Shown piece after piece: positions 1 through 9,243 of a stretch of DNA of 33,074 nt; position 1 is the stretch's first letter, and each line of letters begins with the position of its first letter. A program made the translations under genes and the position numbers. Below the pieces are notes generated by a model. It worked only from the letters and a program-made list of their open reading frames with translations. It ran no database searches and had not been told where the DNA came from. This stretch comes from an uncultured Fluviicola sp. GTDB taxonomy: Bacteria > Bacteroidota > Bacteroidia > Flavobacteriales_D > Crocinitomicaceae. The DNA lies in contig NZ_CABHOL010000023.1 of the NCBI RefSeq assembly GCF_902168135.1, forward strand, positions 1 through 33,074, given 5' to 3'.

Positions 1-2416
1 CTACCACTTTTACGTTGATCGGTCCGCCGTTGTAGTCATATTGTACTTTATCCAGGAATCCGTTCGCAACGATCGAATTCTCGGATGCCGATGTCAACTC
101 CAATTCTCTTCCTCCGTTTCCGGTTCCATCCAAACGCGTGATGCGCGGAGTAAGACCATATGCAGACAAATGCATGGTTCCCATCGCTTCGGGAGCGGGG
201 TCATGCGGAATAAGTTCCAGTACTTTCACTTCTCCAATCGCAGCTTTACGACTTCCCAGGAAAGGTTTCTTCTGTCCGTCCAAAGCAATCGGATCTGTTG
301 GGTCATATGTCTTGTAATTGTTGTAAGCATACGAAATGGCCATGAAGTAATAGCGCTTGAAATTAACCAGACGTCTGTCCCCGGAAGAAAATAAATCTTC
401 TGTGACCCGGAATGAATGCTTGATCCCCAAATCTGCACCTTTCACCTTTTCCACCGGGAATGAAGCCTGAAGGTTTTCATCGTATTCGAAATTCACCAGG
501 CGTTTAATCCCATCCTTGAAATCCACCTGAGCAACCAAACGCGCCTTGGTTGGGTCCTCCAAATCCGATACGCTGACATTGGATTTTTCCAGCTGATAGA
601 TCATATATCCCTGGAACCGGTAATACTTATCTGCATTGGGAACGGAAGTAACAATAAAAGGATCCAATTCCTGGTAATCTTCCTGTTTATTATTCGAAGC
701 GGAGCCGTTGGATAAGTATAGAATCAGTTCATTTTTCAATTCCTGACCGGTTAAATCCGGAGCATGCGGTCCTTCCAGTACCCGGAAACAGTTTTCAAAC
801 AATGCCTGCGCTTTGTCATCTGCCAAACGCAGTGCTTTAACGGATTCAAAAGGATCTCCGCCGGCAGATCTCGCCCAAACCATTCCCACTGTAATATTGT
901 TAACAGCTCCTGGTTTCAGAACAAAAGGCCCTGCAGATTGAAGAAAACGCCGGTCATAGGGTAAATTATTTGCTGTTTGTTCCGTCCATGCAGGTTGTGG
1001 AATTCCATCTGTCCCCCATCCCAATGGATCAGTATCATCCGGGAACATGAAATCACAAGTTACATTCGGATTGACAGTCGGATCGGAAATATGTCCGTTA
1101 CCACCATAGTAAAACGGTGTATTGTCTTTCCACCTTCCTCTCAGGAAATTGTAATAATCTGCCGCAGTGGTTGGATCAGTCTGATTCGGATTTGCTCCTC
1201 CTCCGGTATTGATGTAATACAGGAAACGTCTCATTCCATACCGTTCATTGTCCACAATTCCATCTCCGTAACCGATTCCGTTCAGCGCTTCTCCCGAATC
1301 AATTCCATAAGCATTATCTATTGAATCGTTGTCCTGGTAAGGACCTTCAAAAAAGTCTACTCCGGCAGCGGGCGGACTTGCCCCGTAACCGTAAAATCCC
1401 TGGTTATCTCCGTCTACTGCATCTCCATTGTAGAAATATCCCAATCCACGGTTCACATCGCAGCCCACGTAATCATCAAAAGGATCTCCGAGTGCTCCGT
1501 CCACAAAAACCCCGAAATAGGTATTGTAAAGGGTTTGGGTTCCGCGGTTTATCAATTCGTAGTTGTAGAAGGTCATGTTATTGATCTCATCATTCGTAGC
1601 AAAAGCAAATGCCTGCGCTCGGATTTCCATTCCGATAGGTTCACCCTGGGATTCGGTATGGATATTCCCTTTGTCATTCATGACCCACCACATGTTGAAG
1701 TCTCCGTAAAGAGAAACTCTTCGATCGGTTTTACAATCTTTTGTGCCGTTAATGTCGTACCAGGGATAGTCTCCTTCTTCCCATTCGTAATCGCCGTCAT
1801 TATCCCGGTCATAGAAAGGTGCCAAATGATAATCCTGTCCTTTACTGACATCTCCGTGAGCCGGCCAGTTCTTAATAAATTCAGGAACCTGGTAATTCGG
1901 GAAATTGGCAGATTGAAGGCTTGTACCATTTTGCTGGTCTTGTATTCCGGCATTATACCATGCATCGAATTGTCTTACCAGGTCTTTACTGGAGGTAAAG
2001 TGATTATCGTATTTCAAGCATTCGCTCGGATCGATTTCGGCTGTTCCGTTGGATAAAGGTCCGGTCCAGTAATCTTGTCCCTGACGGTAACGCAAGGCAG
2101 CTAATTTCAACTGTCCGTTGACATCTGTTCCACCCAGCCAAAGCGCCGAAGTGAAAAAACACATGATTTTTGAGTTCTTAGGAATTTCATATTGGGAGAA
2201 ATTTTGACCGGGAACCTGCCATAAATTTCCTGCTGTGTGAACCATTGCACGCACATTGTTGTATTCCATGTACGTAGTTTTATTGGGAGGTGCACAACTG
2301 GCAGCTTTTGTCTGAACAGGGTTTGTTTTACCACCAACTCCTTGATATACCTGGGCTGACAGGGATTTTGAGCCAATTAAAAAACCGATGAGAAGGAATA
2401 ATCGCATTTTCTTCAT
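1..2416 (-). CDS. Large secreted protein, 3' end outside the window (probable T9SS cargo)
   Basis: The minus strand is open from an ATG at 2416 to the left edge, giving about 805 codons without a stop, so the C-terminus is missing. The protein starts with a signal peptide (MKKMRLFLLIGFLIG...LSAQ) with probable cleavage after AQ. The mature part is rich in Asp, Gly, Asn, Tyr and Trp and has acidic loops such as DRDNDGDYEWEEGDYPWYD that resemble calcium-binding loops. I recognise the general type from Flavobacteriales: exported proteins of about 1,000 residues that usually end in a T9SS sorting domain, which here would lie beyond position 1. No catalytic motif is visible, so no function is assigned. 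A terminator-like hairpin lies just upstream (2457-2500), so the gene probably has its own promoter. The frame was checked by translating the whole stretch by eye. Confidence 0.85.
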   Translation of the reverse strand, partial: MKKMRLFLLIGFLIGSKSLSAQVYQGVGGKTNPVQTKAASCAPPNKTTYMEYNNVRAMVHTAGNLWQVPGQNFSQYEIPKNSKIMCFFTSALWLGGTDVNGQLKLAALRYRQGQDYWTGPLSNGTAEIDPSECLKYDNHFTSSKDLVRQFDAWYNAGIQDQQNGTSLQSANFPNYQVPEFIKNWPAHGDVSKGQDYHLAPFYDRDNDGDYEWEEGDYPWYDINGTKDCKTDRRVSLYGDFNMWWVMNDKGNIHTESQGEPIGMEIRAQAFAFATNDEINNMTFYNYELINRGTQTLYNTYFGVFVDGALGDPFDDYVGCDVNRGLGYFYNGDAVDGDNQGFYGYGASPPAAGVDFFEGPYQDNDSIDNAYGIDSGEALNGIGYGDGIVDNERYGMRRFLYYINTGGGANPNQTDPTTAADYYNFLRGRWKDNTPFYYGGNGHISDPTVNPNVTCDFMFPDDTDPLGWGTDGIPQPAWTEQTANNLPYDRRFLQSAGPFVLKPGAVNNITVGMVWARSAGGDPFESVKALRLADDKAQALFENCFRVLEGPHAPDLTGQELKNELILYLSNGSASNNKQEDYQELDPFIVTSVPNADKYYRFQGYMIYQLEKSNVSVSDLEDPTKARLVAQVDFKDGIKRLVNFEYDENLQASFPVEKVKGADLGIKHSFRVTEDLFSSGDRRLVNFKRYYFMAISYAYNNYKTYDPTDPIALDGQKKPFLGSRKAAIGEVKVLELIPHDPAPEAMGTMHLSAYGLTPRITRLDGTGNGGRELELTSASENSIVANGFLDKVQYDYNGGPINVKVV

Positions 2417-2456
2417 AAATAGTTGCGAGTGAATATACTCAAAAAACCAGAGTTCT

Positions 2457-2500
2457 AAAAAAACCAATGAGGCAAGGACATATCGTTCCTTGCCTCATTG
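2457..2500 (-). terminator. Strong rho-independent terminator-like hairpin upstream of the first gene
   Basis: A 14-bp perfect stem (2465-2478 with 2487-2500, core AATGAGGCAAGGA) encloses an 8-nt loop. Read on the minus strand it is followed one base later by seven T (2457-2463). It sits 300 bases after the M28 peptidase stop and about 40 bases before the next start, so it would end a transcript coming from the peptidase operon or from a small RNA made in the 2501-2800 gap. Confidence 0.75.
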
Positions 2501-2800
2501 CTTATCTAACCGACTATGGGTACTTATGTTGTGTAGCAGCAGCTACTTCCGGAAGAAACGAAAACTAACTGACCTAAAACTAACCTATTATGAAACAACC
2601 CTTCCGGAAGCCGGCTTTGTTTTGAATACAAACACATGGTTTAATCTGATAGCTCAAAAGTAGCTTCGGAGTAGCTGTAATGAAATACCTGAAAAGGTCG
2701 TTTTTAAGTACTTGTTGGAAGTGAATGGATATCACCTAAAAAGTATTTACAAAGCCATACGATTAATGTCATGACTCCGTAAAAAGGAATTACTCTCTAA
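2501..2800. other. 300-base intergenic region, no gene recognised
   Basis: No credible protein-coding frame was found; the longest notable plus-strand frame is 11 residues (ATG at 2590). The stretch holds the word CTTCCGGAAG twice (near 2547 and 2602), a small hairpin GTAGC-TGCT-GCTAC when read on the minus strand, and a tandem AGTAGCT. With the terminator at 2457-2500 it could encode a minus-strand small RNA, but no exact TAnnTTTG promoter was seen, so this is only a possibility. Confidence 0.35.
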
Positions 2801-4084
2801 TTATCGTTTCCAGGCTACGACTTTTTCGAAATCGATCAGGAGCTGGTAGATGCTGTTGAATTTGTTGAAGCTTAATTCCTCGTAGGTATCGTAAACATCG
2901 TGGTAATGCTTGTTTGGCCCCATGGTGTACATGAAGAATGCCGGAACACCTTTTTGCGTAAAGAAGTAATGGTCTGAATTTGCAGCCGGACCACGTGACC
3001 CGATTTTTGGCAGGAATTGCTGTTTGTCGTTGATGGATTTTAACACCTCAAACTGTTCCGGGAACACAGTCGCGTTGACAACCGTTACTCCTTCTTCACC
3101 GCTACCCATGATATCGAGGTTGAACAAGAACTGGATTTCTTTCAATGGAAAAATCGGATTATCTGTGTAGTACCTGCTTCCAAGCAAACCTACTTCTTCT
3201 CCGGCAAATGCCATAAAAACGATGTTTACTTCTGCTGGATTATTGACGTAATAACGAGCCATTTCCAGTAAAAGCGCTGTTCCTGAAGCATTGTCGTTCC
3301 CACCCGGGAAATAAGCTTCCTGTCCCATCTGTCCGAGGTGGTCGTAATGCGCACTGAACACAAAATATTTCCTGGATTTCTTCTTTGCCGGAACGTAAGC
3401 AATCACATTTCTTGCAGTATGATTCACCAGTTTTGCATCAACCCGAATACTGAAGATCCATTCATCCATGGAAGCATCCAATGCACTTGACTGCACCTGC
3501 AGTAATGGAAAACGACTTTGTTCCTGGCTTACACTCCACGTAAACTTAGTATCAAACAGTTCAACAACCGGCATTGACTGCCCCAGGGTATTTGCCAGCT
3601 CTTTTGCTTTTTTCAGAGTATCCCCTTTCCACAAACTGAAGTGAAATGCAAAACCGATACCTGTTTTGGAACCGCTCATAGCTGCCTGGCTGATCTTATT
3701 TTTCAACTTCTTGCCATTGAAAATTTCTTCGGTTGAAATGCGGTATATTTTTAAGCTGTCTGTAAAAAATGACGGACAGGATGGATCAACTACAAATTCT
3801 TTTCCCGGTACCAAAACCTTCCCGTTTACGGAACAAAACATGCGATTGGGAAAAGTATTCACATTGAATTGAAAAGGCTGATATGGAGAGTTCTTAAAGA
3901 ATTTACAACCCATTTTTTCGAATTCGCCTGCTATAAAATTCGCGGCGATAGAATCCCCTCCGTTTACGTAGCCCCGACCGTGAAAAGCCGGCGAACATAA
4001 TTTCTCAACGGTCAAACGACCCTGTTCTACCTGCCCGAAACCGAGCAGCGGTATAAAAACCAGCAGGAAAACGAATTTATGCAT
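2801..4084 (-). CDS. Secreted M28 family zinc aminopeptidase
   Basis: A 427-residue exported metallopeptidase of family M28. The signal peptide MHKFVFLLVFIPLLGFGQ is followed by about 210 residues of variable sequence and then the two-zinc catalytic domain. The metal ligands appear in family order: the His and Asp of AHYDHLGQ, the Asp of GGNDNASG, the catalytic and ligand Glu pair of FAGEEVGLLGS, the Asp of FNLDIMG, and a C-terminal His in KHYHDVYDTYEEL. Such enzymes remove N-terminal residues from peptides in the periplasm or outside the cell; the exact substrate cannot be read. The start codon overlaps the end of the upstream gene by eight bases (ATGCATAA), so the two are almost certainly co-transcribed and translationally coupled. 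The first residues of mature enzyme are not conserved with anything I recognise. Confidence 0.93.
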   Translation of the reverse strand: MHKFVFLLVFIPLLGFGQVEQGRLTVEKLCSPAFHGRGYVNGGDSIAANFIAGEFEKMGCKFFKNSPYQPFQFNVNTFPNRMFCSVNGKVLVPGKEFVVDPSCPSFFTDSLKIYRISTEEIFNGKKLKNKISQAAMSGSKTGIGFAFHFSLWKGDTLKKAKELANTLGQSMPVVELFDTKFTWSVSQEQSRFPLLQVQSSALDASMDEWIFSIRVDAKLVNHTARNVIAYVPAKKKSRKYFVFSAHYDHLGQMGQEAYFPGGNDNASGTALLLEMARYYVNNPAEVNIVFMAFAGEEVGLLGSRYYTDNPIFPLKEIQFLFNLDIMGSGEEGVTVVNATVFPEQFEVLKSINDKQQFLPKIGSRGPAANSDHYFFTQKGVPAFFMYTMGPNKHYHDVYDTYEELSFNKFNSIYQLLIDFEKVVAWKR

Positions 4085-4904
4085 ATTTGCGCTCTACTTT
4101 TTGAACGAGTTCAATCGCCAGTTGACTGTCTGCGTCCCAATGATACTTATTTGCATAACTGCTTACCAAAGACCTTGCCTGATCTTTCGAAGAAATATTT
4201 TCTATCTGGTCAATCAGGCTGTTGAATTCTTCATTGGAGCCATTGAACAATTCCTGGATAATTTGCAGACGTTCATTAAATCCGAAAGCACCTTTCAGGG
4301 TTTCCAGTCGAACAGACATTAATCGTGCGGCCAACGTACCGTCATTGGAATTCAGTTTTCCATAAATCGGGTGCAGTCCTTGTGTATTCTCGATCGGTGC
4401 TGCAAAAGCAGGTTCCGGAATTACCGGAGCTTTTTCTTCTTCTTTTTCAATTTCACTTACCCGCTCAACAAATGGCTGGATCGGTTCCTCGTCAACAGGT
4501 TCTTCCTCCACCTGATCTTCAATCAATTCGAAAGGGATTTCTTCCTCTTTTGATTCTGTATCTTTGTCGGATACAATCTCCGTCTTCGTAAGTGGTGTTT
4601 CCTCTTCAGTATCCATTCCGAACAGGTCATAAGACGGTTCTTCTTCTGGTTCCGGATGAACTTCCTGGGCTTCGATAATCGGAACAATTTCTTCCTTTAC
4701 AGCCGTAGGAGTTTCCGAAACAGGAGCAGTACCCGAACGTCCGTAAACCTTTGACTCTATAGCTTTATACCGCAAAATAATTGCGCGCTCATTCAATTGA
4801 TTGGCAGCCGCCGCAAAAGCTTCCAATTCATTCATGGTAGCTTCTCCGGACTTTATTTTTGCTAATAAGGCTGTAATTTCTTCGATCAATGCGTGCATTT
4901 CCAT
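4077..4904 (-). CDS. Conserved Bacteroidota protein of unknown function with acidic linker
   Basis: A 275-residue protein with no signal peptide or membrane segment. Three parts can be seen: a predicted helical N-terminus (residues 1-60, HALIEEITALLAKIKSG), a very acidic Glu/Pro/Asp-rich linker of low complexity (about 65-170), and a C-terminal folded segment of about 100 residues (LHPIYGKLNSNDGTLAARL ... FNERLQIIQELFNGSNEEF ... ANKYHW). The C-terminal segment resembles a family of hypothetical proteins I recall from Bacteroidota; no reaction is known to me. It precedes and overlaps the M28 peptidase gene by eight bases. An AGGAA lies just upstream of the chosen ATG, the first in-frame ATG. 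The acidic, flexible linker suggests a scaffold or adaptor, which is inference only. Confidence 0.85.
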   Translation of the reverse strand: MEMHALIEEITALLAKIKSGEATMNELEAFAAAANQLNERAIILRYKAIESKVYGRSGTAPVSETPTAVKEEIVPIIEAQEVHPEPEEEPSYDLFGMDTEEETPLTKTEIVSDKDTESKEEEIPFELIEDQVEEEPVDEEPIQPFVERVSEIEKEEEKAPVIPEPAFAAPIENTQGLHPIYGKLNSNDGTLAARLMSVRLETLKGAFGFNERLQIIQELFNGSNEEFNSLIDQIENISSKDQARSLVSSYANKYHWDADSQLAIELVQKVERKYA

Positions 4905-5039
4905 ATTTCCTGTATTTCGAAATTTTTCAACATTTGCTGCAACTTGTAAACCTCGCTTCGGATAAGAACCGATAAATCACAATTTTTGCAGTATAAAATT
5001 ACAATTCGTAAAAGTCCTTTTCGTTTCAAATATGAATAG

Positions 5040-5068
5040 TTGTTTATACCGGATTGTTGATAACCTTG
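5040..5068 (+). promoter_or_regulatory. Possible promoter of tdk-murF-alr
   Basis: TTG at 5040-5042, an 18-base spacer and TAACCTTG at 5061-5068 match the Bacteroidota promoter TTG-N17-23-TAnnTTTG with one mismatch in the -7 element. The transcript would start within a few bases of the ATG at 5073. The 168-base gap is divergent with the gene at 4904. Confidence 0.3.
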
Positions 5069-5072
5069 AAAA

Positions 5073-5651
5073 ATGATGTTTTTAGAGCAAATTCCTTCTG
5101 AAGCAAGACAAAACGGATGGATTGAAGTGATCTGCGGATCGATGTTTTCCGGAAAAACCGAAGAATTGATACGTCGTTTGAAGCGCGTTGAATTTGCACA
5201 GCAAAAACTGCTACTTTTCAAACCTGCCATTGACAACCGTTACCACGAAGAGCAAGTAGTCAGCCACAAAGGTTCTTCCCTGGAAGCAATTCCCGTAAAA
5301 AGTTCGGATGAAATCCTGAAGCATTGGAAAAAAGAGCGCATTGTTGCAATCGACGAGGCCCAATTCTTTGATGAAGGATTGGTAGATGTATGTACTGATC
5401 TGGCCAGGCTCGGTGTACGCGTCATTATTGCGGGATTGGATATGGATTATTTAGGCAAACCGTTCGGCCCGATGCCTTCTCTGCTCTGCATGGCAGAATA
5501 TGTGACAAAAGTACACGCGATTTGCGTTTCATGTGGTAACTTAGCACAGTACTCTCATCGAACCTCCAGGGATGAGGGACAGGTATTGGTTGGGGCGGTT
5601 GAGACATATGAGCCGCTTTGCCGCAGTTGTTACAATAAAATTGAGCATTGA
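5073..5651 (+). CDS. tdk: Thymidine kinase
   Basis: A 192-residue type II thymidine kinase, normal length for the family. It phosphorylates thymidine to dTMP with ATP in pyrimidine salvage. Visible hallmarks are the Walker A loop G22-T29 (GSMFSGKT), the Walker B/catalytic segment IDEAQFF, the lasso-side segment [12 protein letters not shown], and a four-cysteine zinc site (C151, C154, C183, C186). Two ATG codons are adjacent at the start (5073 and 5076); the first is used here and it makes no difference to the fold. Its stop overlaps the start of the MurF-Alr gene by four bases, so the two form a coupled operon. The pairing of tdk with murF-alr is something I recall from other Flavobacteriia. 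Confidence 0.96.
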   Translation: MMFLEQIPSEARQNGWIEVICGSMFSGKTEELIRRLKRVEFAQQKLLLFKPAIDNRYHEEQVVSHKGSSLEAIPVKSSDEILKHWKKERIVAIDEAQFFDEGLVDVCTDLARLGVRVIIAGLDMDYLGKPFGPMPSLLCMAEYVTKVHAICVSCGNLAQYSHRTSRDEGQVLVGAVETYEPLCRSCYNKIEH

Positions 5652-7936
5652 GATTAAATTATTCCATTGAAGCGTGTGCGGAAATTTTTGAAGCAGAAGT
5701 AATCGGTTCAAGCATCGATTCCATTCTGCACGTTTATTTTGATTCCCGCAAAATTCAACAGTCAAAAGGAGCACTTTTTTTTGCTTTATCCGGTCATTCA
5801 AGATCTGGAAATGAATTTATTGACCACGCTTATCAACAAGGAATCCGTTTTTTTGTAATTGCGAAAAACACAACGCTTACTTTCCAACCGGACGCGGTAT
5901 ACTTCCAGGTAGAAGACGTACTTGGTGCTCTTCAAAAATTAGCCAAACATCACCGCAGGAAATTCACTTATCCGGTGGTTGCGATTACCGGAAGCGTAGG
6001 AAAAACAACTTTCAAAGAATGGATTTTCCATTGTATTTCTGACAAATTCAAAGTTGTCCGCAGTCCCAAGAGTTTCAACTCACAGATCGGCGTGGCTTTG
6101 TCTCTTTTGGAAATGCATGAAGGTGCTTCCATAGCATTTATCGAAGCCGGGATTTCGAAGCCGGGGGAAATGAAAATCCTGCAGGATATGATCCGGCCCG
6201 ATTACGGAATCTTTACAGCCTTTGGAAAAGCACATCGCGAGAACTTTGCAAATAACGAAGCTCATTTGTTGGAAAAATGGGTGCTTTTCCGCGAATGCCG
6301 TTTAGCGTTTATCCCACATACATTTGCTGATCTTGAAAACCGTCTTCCCGGAAATTTCCAGGTTTGCCAATCTTACGAGAATCCTCGTTTTCCGGCGGGA
6401 TATAATGGGATGCTGGGTGTTCTGAAAACATTCCTGGCATATCTGCAGTTGGATCCCTTAGAAATTAAAGCCCGAATGGATTCTCTTCCGACGCTTGCAT
6501 TACGCATGGAAGTTTTCGAAGGAATCAACGGGAATACGATCATCAACGATACTTACAACCTCGACCTGGATGCTTTGAGCGAAGCATTGATCTATCAAAG
6601 ACAATTAACTCCGGAAAAAAAACGGATTGTTGTTATTGGTTTATCAGAAAGACATCAGCACGAAAAACTGGAAATCGAAAAACTGATCCAATCCTTCAAC
6701 CCGGACGAATTCCATTTCATTCCCGAAGGAAAATCCATTCCATGGGAAAATTTCCACAATGCGGTTGTCCTGGTAAAAGCGCATCGCGACAGGGCTTTTG
6801 AGTACGAAGTTGCCCGGGGAAAAGCATTGAAACACCGCACGATTGTGGAGATCAACCTGAGTGCTATCAAGCGGAACATTTCGTTCTATCAATCCCGTTT
6901 ACCGAAAGATGTGAAAATCCTGGCCATGGTCAAGGCTTCTTCTTATGGATCAGGCGCTGATAAAGTAGCTCCGTTCCTGCAGCAAATCGGTATCCGGAAT
7001 TTCGGTGTAGCATTTGCCGATGAAGGTGTGGAATTGCGAAAAGCAGGGATCGGTGTTTCCTCATCGATTGTTGTGATGAACCCGGATCCGGAACACAGCG
7101 ACCTGATTATCGAATACCGCCTGGAACCGGCCATTTATTCATTCGAGCAACTGGACGAATTCATTACTACTTTGATCCACCGCAATATTTCTGCTTACCC
7201 GATCCATTTGAAATTTGATACGGGAATGCACCGTTTGGGATTTGCACCAACCGATAAAGAACGTGTTTTGGCAGTTATCAACTCACAACCTGAAGTACAG
7301 ATCAAAGGAATTTATTCGCACCTGGCAGATGCTGATAATCCGAACCACAGTGCATTCACACAAAAACAGCTGGCTTCATTCGATTCGATTGTTTCCTATT
7401 TCCGGGAACACAGCTCCGACTCATTTTCAGCACATATCCTGAATTCGGAAGGCTCTCTGCGCTACCCGGAAAACTGTTACGACATGATCCGTCTCGGGAT
7501 TTCCATGTACGGATATACCGAAAATCCGAAATTGAAAGCTTCTCTTGAAGCAAGTGTTTCCTGGTACAGTTCCATTTCGCAGATCAAGACTGTTCCTAAG
7601 GGGGACTTTATCGGTTACGGGATTTCCTATGAAGCCATGGAGGATATGAGCATTGCAATCGTCCCTGTCGGTTACGCAGACGGTTTCAGACGCAGTTTAA
7701 GCAACGGAAAGGGTTCTGTTTACATTCACGGGATCAAATGTCCGGTGGTTGGCCGCGTTTGCATGGATATGATCATGGTTGATATCAGTTCGGTGAATGC
7801 GAAGATCAATGACACGGTTGAAATTATCGGGCAGAACCAGCCGATGGATGTGTTTGCAAAAGCGATGGAAACTATTCCATACGAGGTGATGACGGGGTTA
7901 TCCAGACGGATGCACCGGGTTTATGTAGAAGATTAA
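5648..7936 (+). CDS. murF-alr: Bifunctional MurF ligase / alanine racemase fusion
   Basis: A 762-residue fusion of two peptidoglycan enzymes. Residues about 1-390 are the MurF-like ligase half, which adds D-Ala-D-Ala to UDP-MurNAc-tripeptide: an ATP loop [13 protein letters not shown], the segment [16 protein letters not shown], and [13 protein letters not shown]. Residues 397-762 are the PLP-dependent alanine racemase that makes D-Ala: the PLP lysine K429 in [33 protein letters not shown], the catalytic Tyr region GYGISYE and the C-terminal [12 protein letters not shown]. The fusion is typical of Bacteroidota, and this copy is somewhat shorter than the roughly 800 residues I expect. The only sensible start is a TTG at 5648 that overlaps the tdk stop as TTGA; the next in-frame Met is inside the ligase fold. 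No Shine-Dalgarno is visible, so translation probably depends on termination-reinitiation from tdk. Confidence 0.95.
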   Translation: MRLNYSIEACAEIFEAEVIGSSIDSILHVYFDSRKIQQSKGALFFALSGHSRSGNEFIDHAYQQGIRFFVIAKNTTLTFQPDAVYFQVEDVLGALQKLAKHHRRKFTYPVVAITGSVGKTTFKEWIFHCISDKFKVVRSPKSFNSQIGVALSLLEMHEGASIAFIEAGISKPGEMKILQDMIRPDYGIFTAFGKAHRENFANNEAHLLEKWVLFRECRLAFIPHTFADLENRLPGNFQVCQSYENPRFPAGYNGMLGVLKTFLAYLQLDPLEIKARMDSLPTLALRMEVFEGINGNTIINDTYNLDLDALSEALIYQRQLTPEKKRIVVIGLSERHQHEKLEIEKLIQSFNPDEFHFIPEGKSIPWENFHNAVVLVKAHRDRAFEYEVARGKALKHRTIVEINLSAIKRNISFYQSRLPKDVKILAMVKASSYGSGADKVAPFLQQIGIRNFGVAFADEGVELRKAGIGVSSSIVVMNPDPEHSDLIIEYRLEPAIYSFEQLDEFITTLIHRNISAYPIHLKFDTGMHRLGFAPTDKERVLAVINSQPEVQIKGIYSHLADADNPNHSAFTQKQLASFDSIVSYFREHSSDSFSAHILNSEGSLRYPENCYDMIRLGISMYGYTENPKLKASLEASVSWYSSISQIKTVPKGDFIGYGISYEAMEDMSIAIVPVGYADGFRRSLSNGKGSVYIHGIKCPVVGRVCMDMIMVDISSVNAKINDTVEIIGQNQPMDVFAKAMETIPYEVMTGLSRRMHRVYVED

Positions 7937-7943
7937 GGTTTCC

Positions 7944-7985
7944 CGCAGAGGTTCGCAGAAAATATTTAGCCGCAGAGAGCGCAAA
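7944..7985. repeat. CGCAGA-type periodic intergenic repeat
   Basis: The gap between two convergent genes holds CGCAGAG (7944), CGCAGAA (7954), CGCAGAG (7971) and CGCAAA (7980), spaced irregularly at about 9-17 bases. A related element (CGCAGAT words) occurs at 19036-19066. I recall similar CGCAGAG/CGCAAAG stretches in gaps of many Bacteroidota genomes. No clear terminator was found for either flanking gene. Confidence 0.6.
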
Positions 7986-8049
7986 TAGCAGTATTAACAC
8001 TTTCTCCGAGCAATTTTTGGAAACAAGCGATCTTCACGGTAAAAAGAAC

Positions 8050-8805
8050 TTATTCTTTCCGGTAGAAAATCGCTTCCACCCGGCGGTTCATCGACATGTG
8101 TGTTTCCGAGTCGTCCGGGAATAATTCCATTGTATTACTAAAACCTTCTGCCGACATGCGCGCCTTGTCCACACCATTCGAGATCAGGTATTTTTTCACC
8201 GCTTCAGCCCGTTTGACAGAAAGCGGCATATCGTTATCGCAGCAGACATGTCCGTGGAGTTTAACCTGGAGCGTGGTATCTTCCAGCATCAATGCTTTTA
8301 GCTTTTCAAGATTCGGATAAGATGTAGATAGAAAAACTGCCTGACCACCTGCAAAATTAATGTTCAGATTAACCGGTTTATTGAGTTCAAAAGCGAGCTT
8401 TGGTTTCTCAACTGCGTTTTTGCCGTAAATCAATACATCCACTCTGCGGTTCAATTCATCCGGAGCAATACGGAAACCCGAAGTTTCGTTCGCATTTATG
8501 ACCTCCACTCTCACTTCCTTTGACCCGGAGCTCTTCAGCAGAGTTTCGACGGATGTGATTCTATCTGCAGCCAGGATTCGGTTCCTTTTCAAAGATCCGG
8601 TTGAATCCGTATACCCGATCAGTTTTATGACGGTCAATAACGCTGCATCCTGTTTATCCAATTGGGTCAATAGCCTTTCAGCATCCAGGATATCTGATTG
8701 ATTGTATGCGAAAGATGCAGAAAGTGAATCTTTGAGGATTTCGTTTTGTGCAAAGCAAGATGTTGCTAAAAAAGCAATGAATGAGGAAAGTATGATTGAT
8801 TTCAT
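8050..8805 (-). CDS. Exported protein with two tandem OmpA-like domains
   Basis: A 251-residue envelope protein. A signal peptide (MKSIILSSFIAFLATSCFAQ) is followed by two OmpA-type peptidoglycan-binding modules. The first (about 28-130) has GYTDSTGSLKRNRILAADR and ends NRRVDVLIY; the second (about 140-250) has GHVCCDNDMPLSVKRAEAVKKYL, VDKARMSAEGFSNT and NRRVEAIFY. The paired NRRV-(D/E) endings show an internal duplication. Each module would contact diaminopimelate in the wall, so the protein could tether the outer membrane or another partner to peptidoglycan. A Cys pair (CC) takes the place of the usual residues after GH in module two. ATSC might be a lipobox, but cleavage after FAQ fits better. 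It lies 29 bases after the SpoIIAA/STAS-like gene and is probably the last gene of that operon. Confidence 0.85.
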   Translation of the reverse strand: MKSIILSSFIAFLATSCFAQNEILKDSLSASFAYNQSDILDAERLLTQLDKQDAALLTVIKLIGYTDSTGSLKRNRILAADRITSVETLLKSSGSKEVRVEVINANETSGFRIAPDELNRRVDVLIYGKNAVEKPKLAFELNKPVNLNINFAGGQAVFLSTSYPNLEKLKALMLEDTTLQVKLHGHVCCDNDMPLSVKRAEAVKKYLISNGVDKARMSAEGFSNTMELFPDDSETHMSMNRRVEAIFYRKE

Positions 8806-8834
8806 AAGTCGGTTTTAGATGAAACGGAAGAATA

Positions 8835-9242
8835 TCATTTCGTTACATCCAATTTCGAAAGCCAATTGCGGGCATCTTTAAAATTGGAAAAGGTTTTCAT
8901 TGGAATCGGAGGTTTCTTCATTCCGTAAATAAGGTTAATGATAAAGCCGGTTAATTTATTGGTAGCAATCATTGCCATCGCAGAGTAAGTTAACGGAAGT
9001 TCTTTTGCAGCCAATTCCCTTGTTGCTTGATCAGGAACCGGTGATTTCGCTATGGAAATAATCAACTTAACCGGTTTGTTGTCATTCATTGATTTCACCA
9101 AAGCAACATTGGAGGCAATCGTTTCAATTGTTCTGGCAGTGGATTTTGATTCTGCATACACGATATCCGGGGTTACACGCCAGTATTTCGCCAGTTCAGA
9201 TTCTCCGATCATGGGAGTTTGTAACAATTCTTCCAGTCTCAT
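8835..9242 (-). CDS. Small SpoIIAA/STAS-like (DUF7793-type) protein
   Basis: A 135-residue cytoplasmic protein. The order of predicted strands and helices, with the central KPVKLIISIAKSP, a helix with TRELAAKELPLTYSAMAMIATNKL, then FIINLIYGMKKPPIPMKTFSNFKDARNWLSK, matches a family of small STAS/SpoIIAA-like proteins (recalled as DUF7793) common in Bacteroidota. The motif KPPxPxKxFxxxxxAxxWL at the C-terminus is the best identifier. The biochemical role is unknown. The gene starts one base after the stop of the Ada-type gene, so the two are translationally linked. Family assignment rests on remembered pattern and should be treated as moderate. Confidence 0.75.
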   Translation of the reverse strand: MRLEELLQTPMIGESELAKYWRVTPDIVYAESKSTARTIETIASNVALVKSMNDNKPVKLIISIAKSPVPDQATRELAAKELPLTYSAMAMIATNKLTGFIINLIYGMKKPPIPMKTFSNFKDARNWLSKLDVTK

Positions 9243-9243
9243 A

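Noticed and set aside
2590-2625. Possible 11-residue leader peptide on the plus strand
   Set aside because: No promoter, no downstream plus-strand gene to regulate and no attenuator-like structure.
2501-2800. tRNA gene in the left intergenic gap
   Set aside because: No cloverleaf, T-loop (GTTCGANTC) or matching acceptor stem could be assembled.
4371-4591. Phe-rich plus-strand frames opposite the acidic protein
   Set aside because: They are antisense readings of the Glu-rich linker (GAA/GAG read as TTC/CTC).
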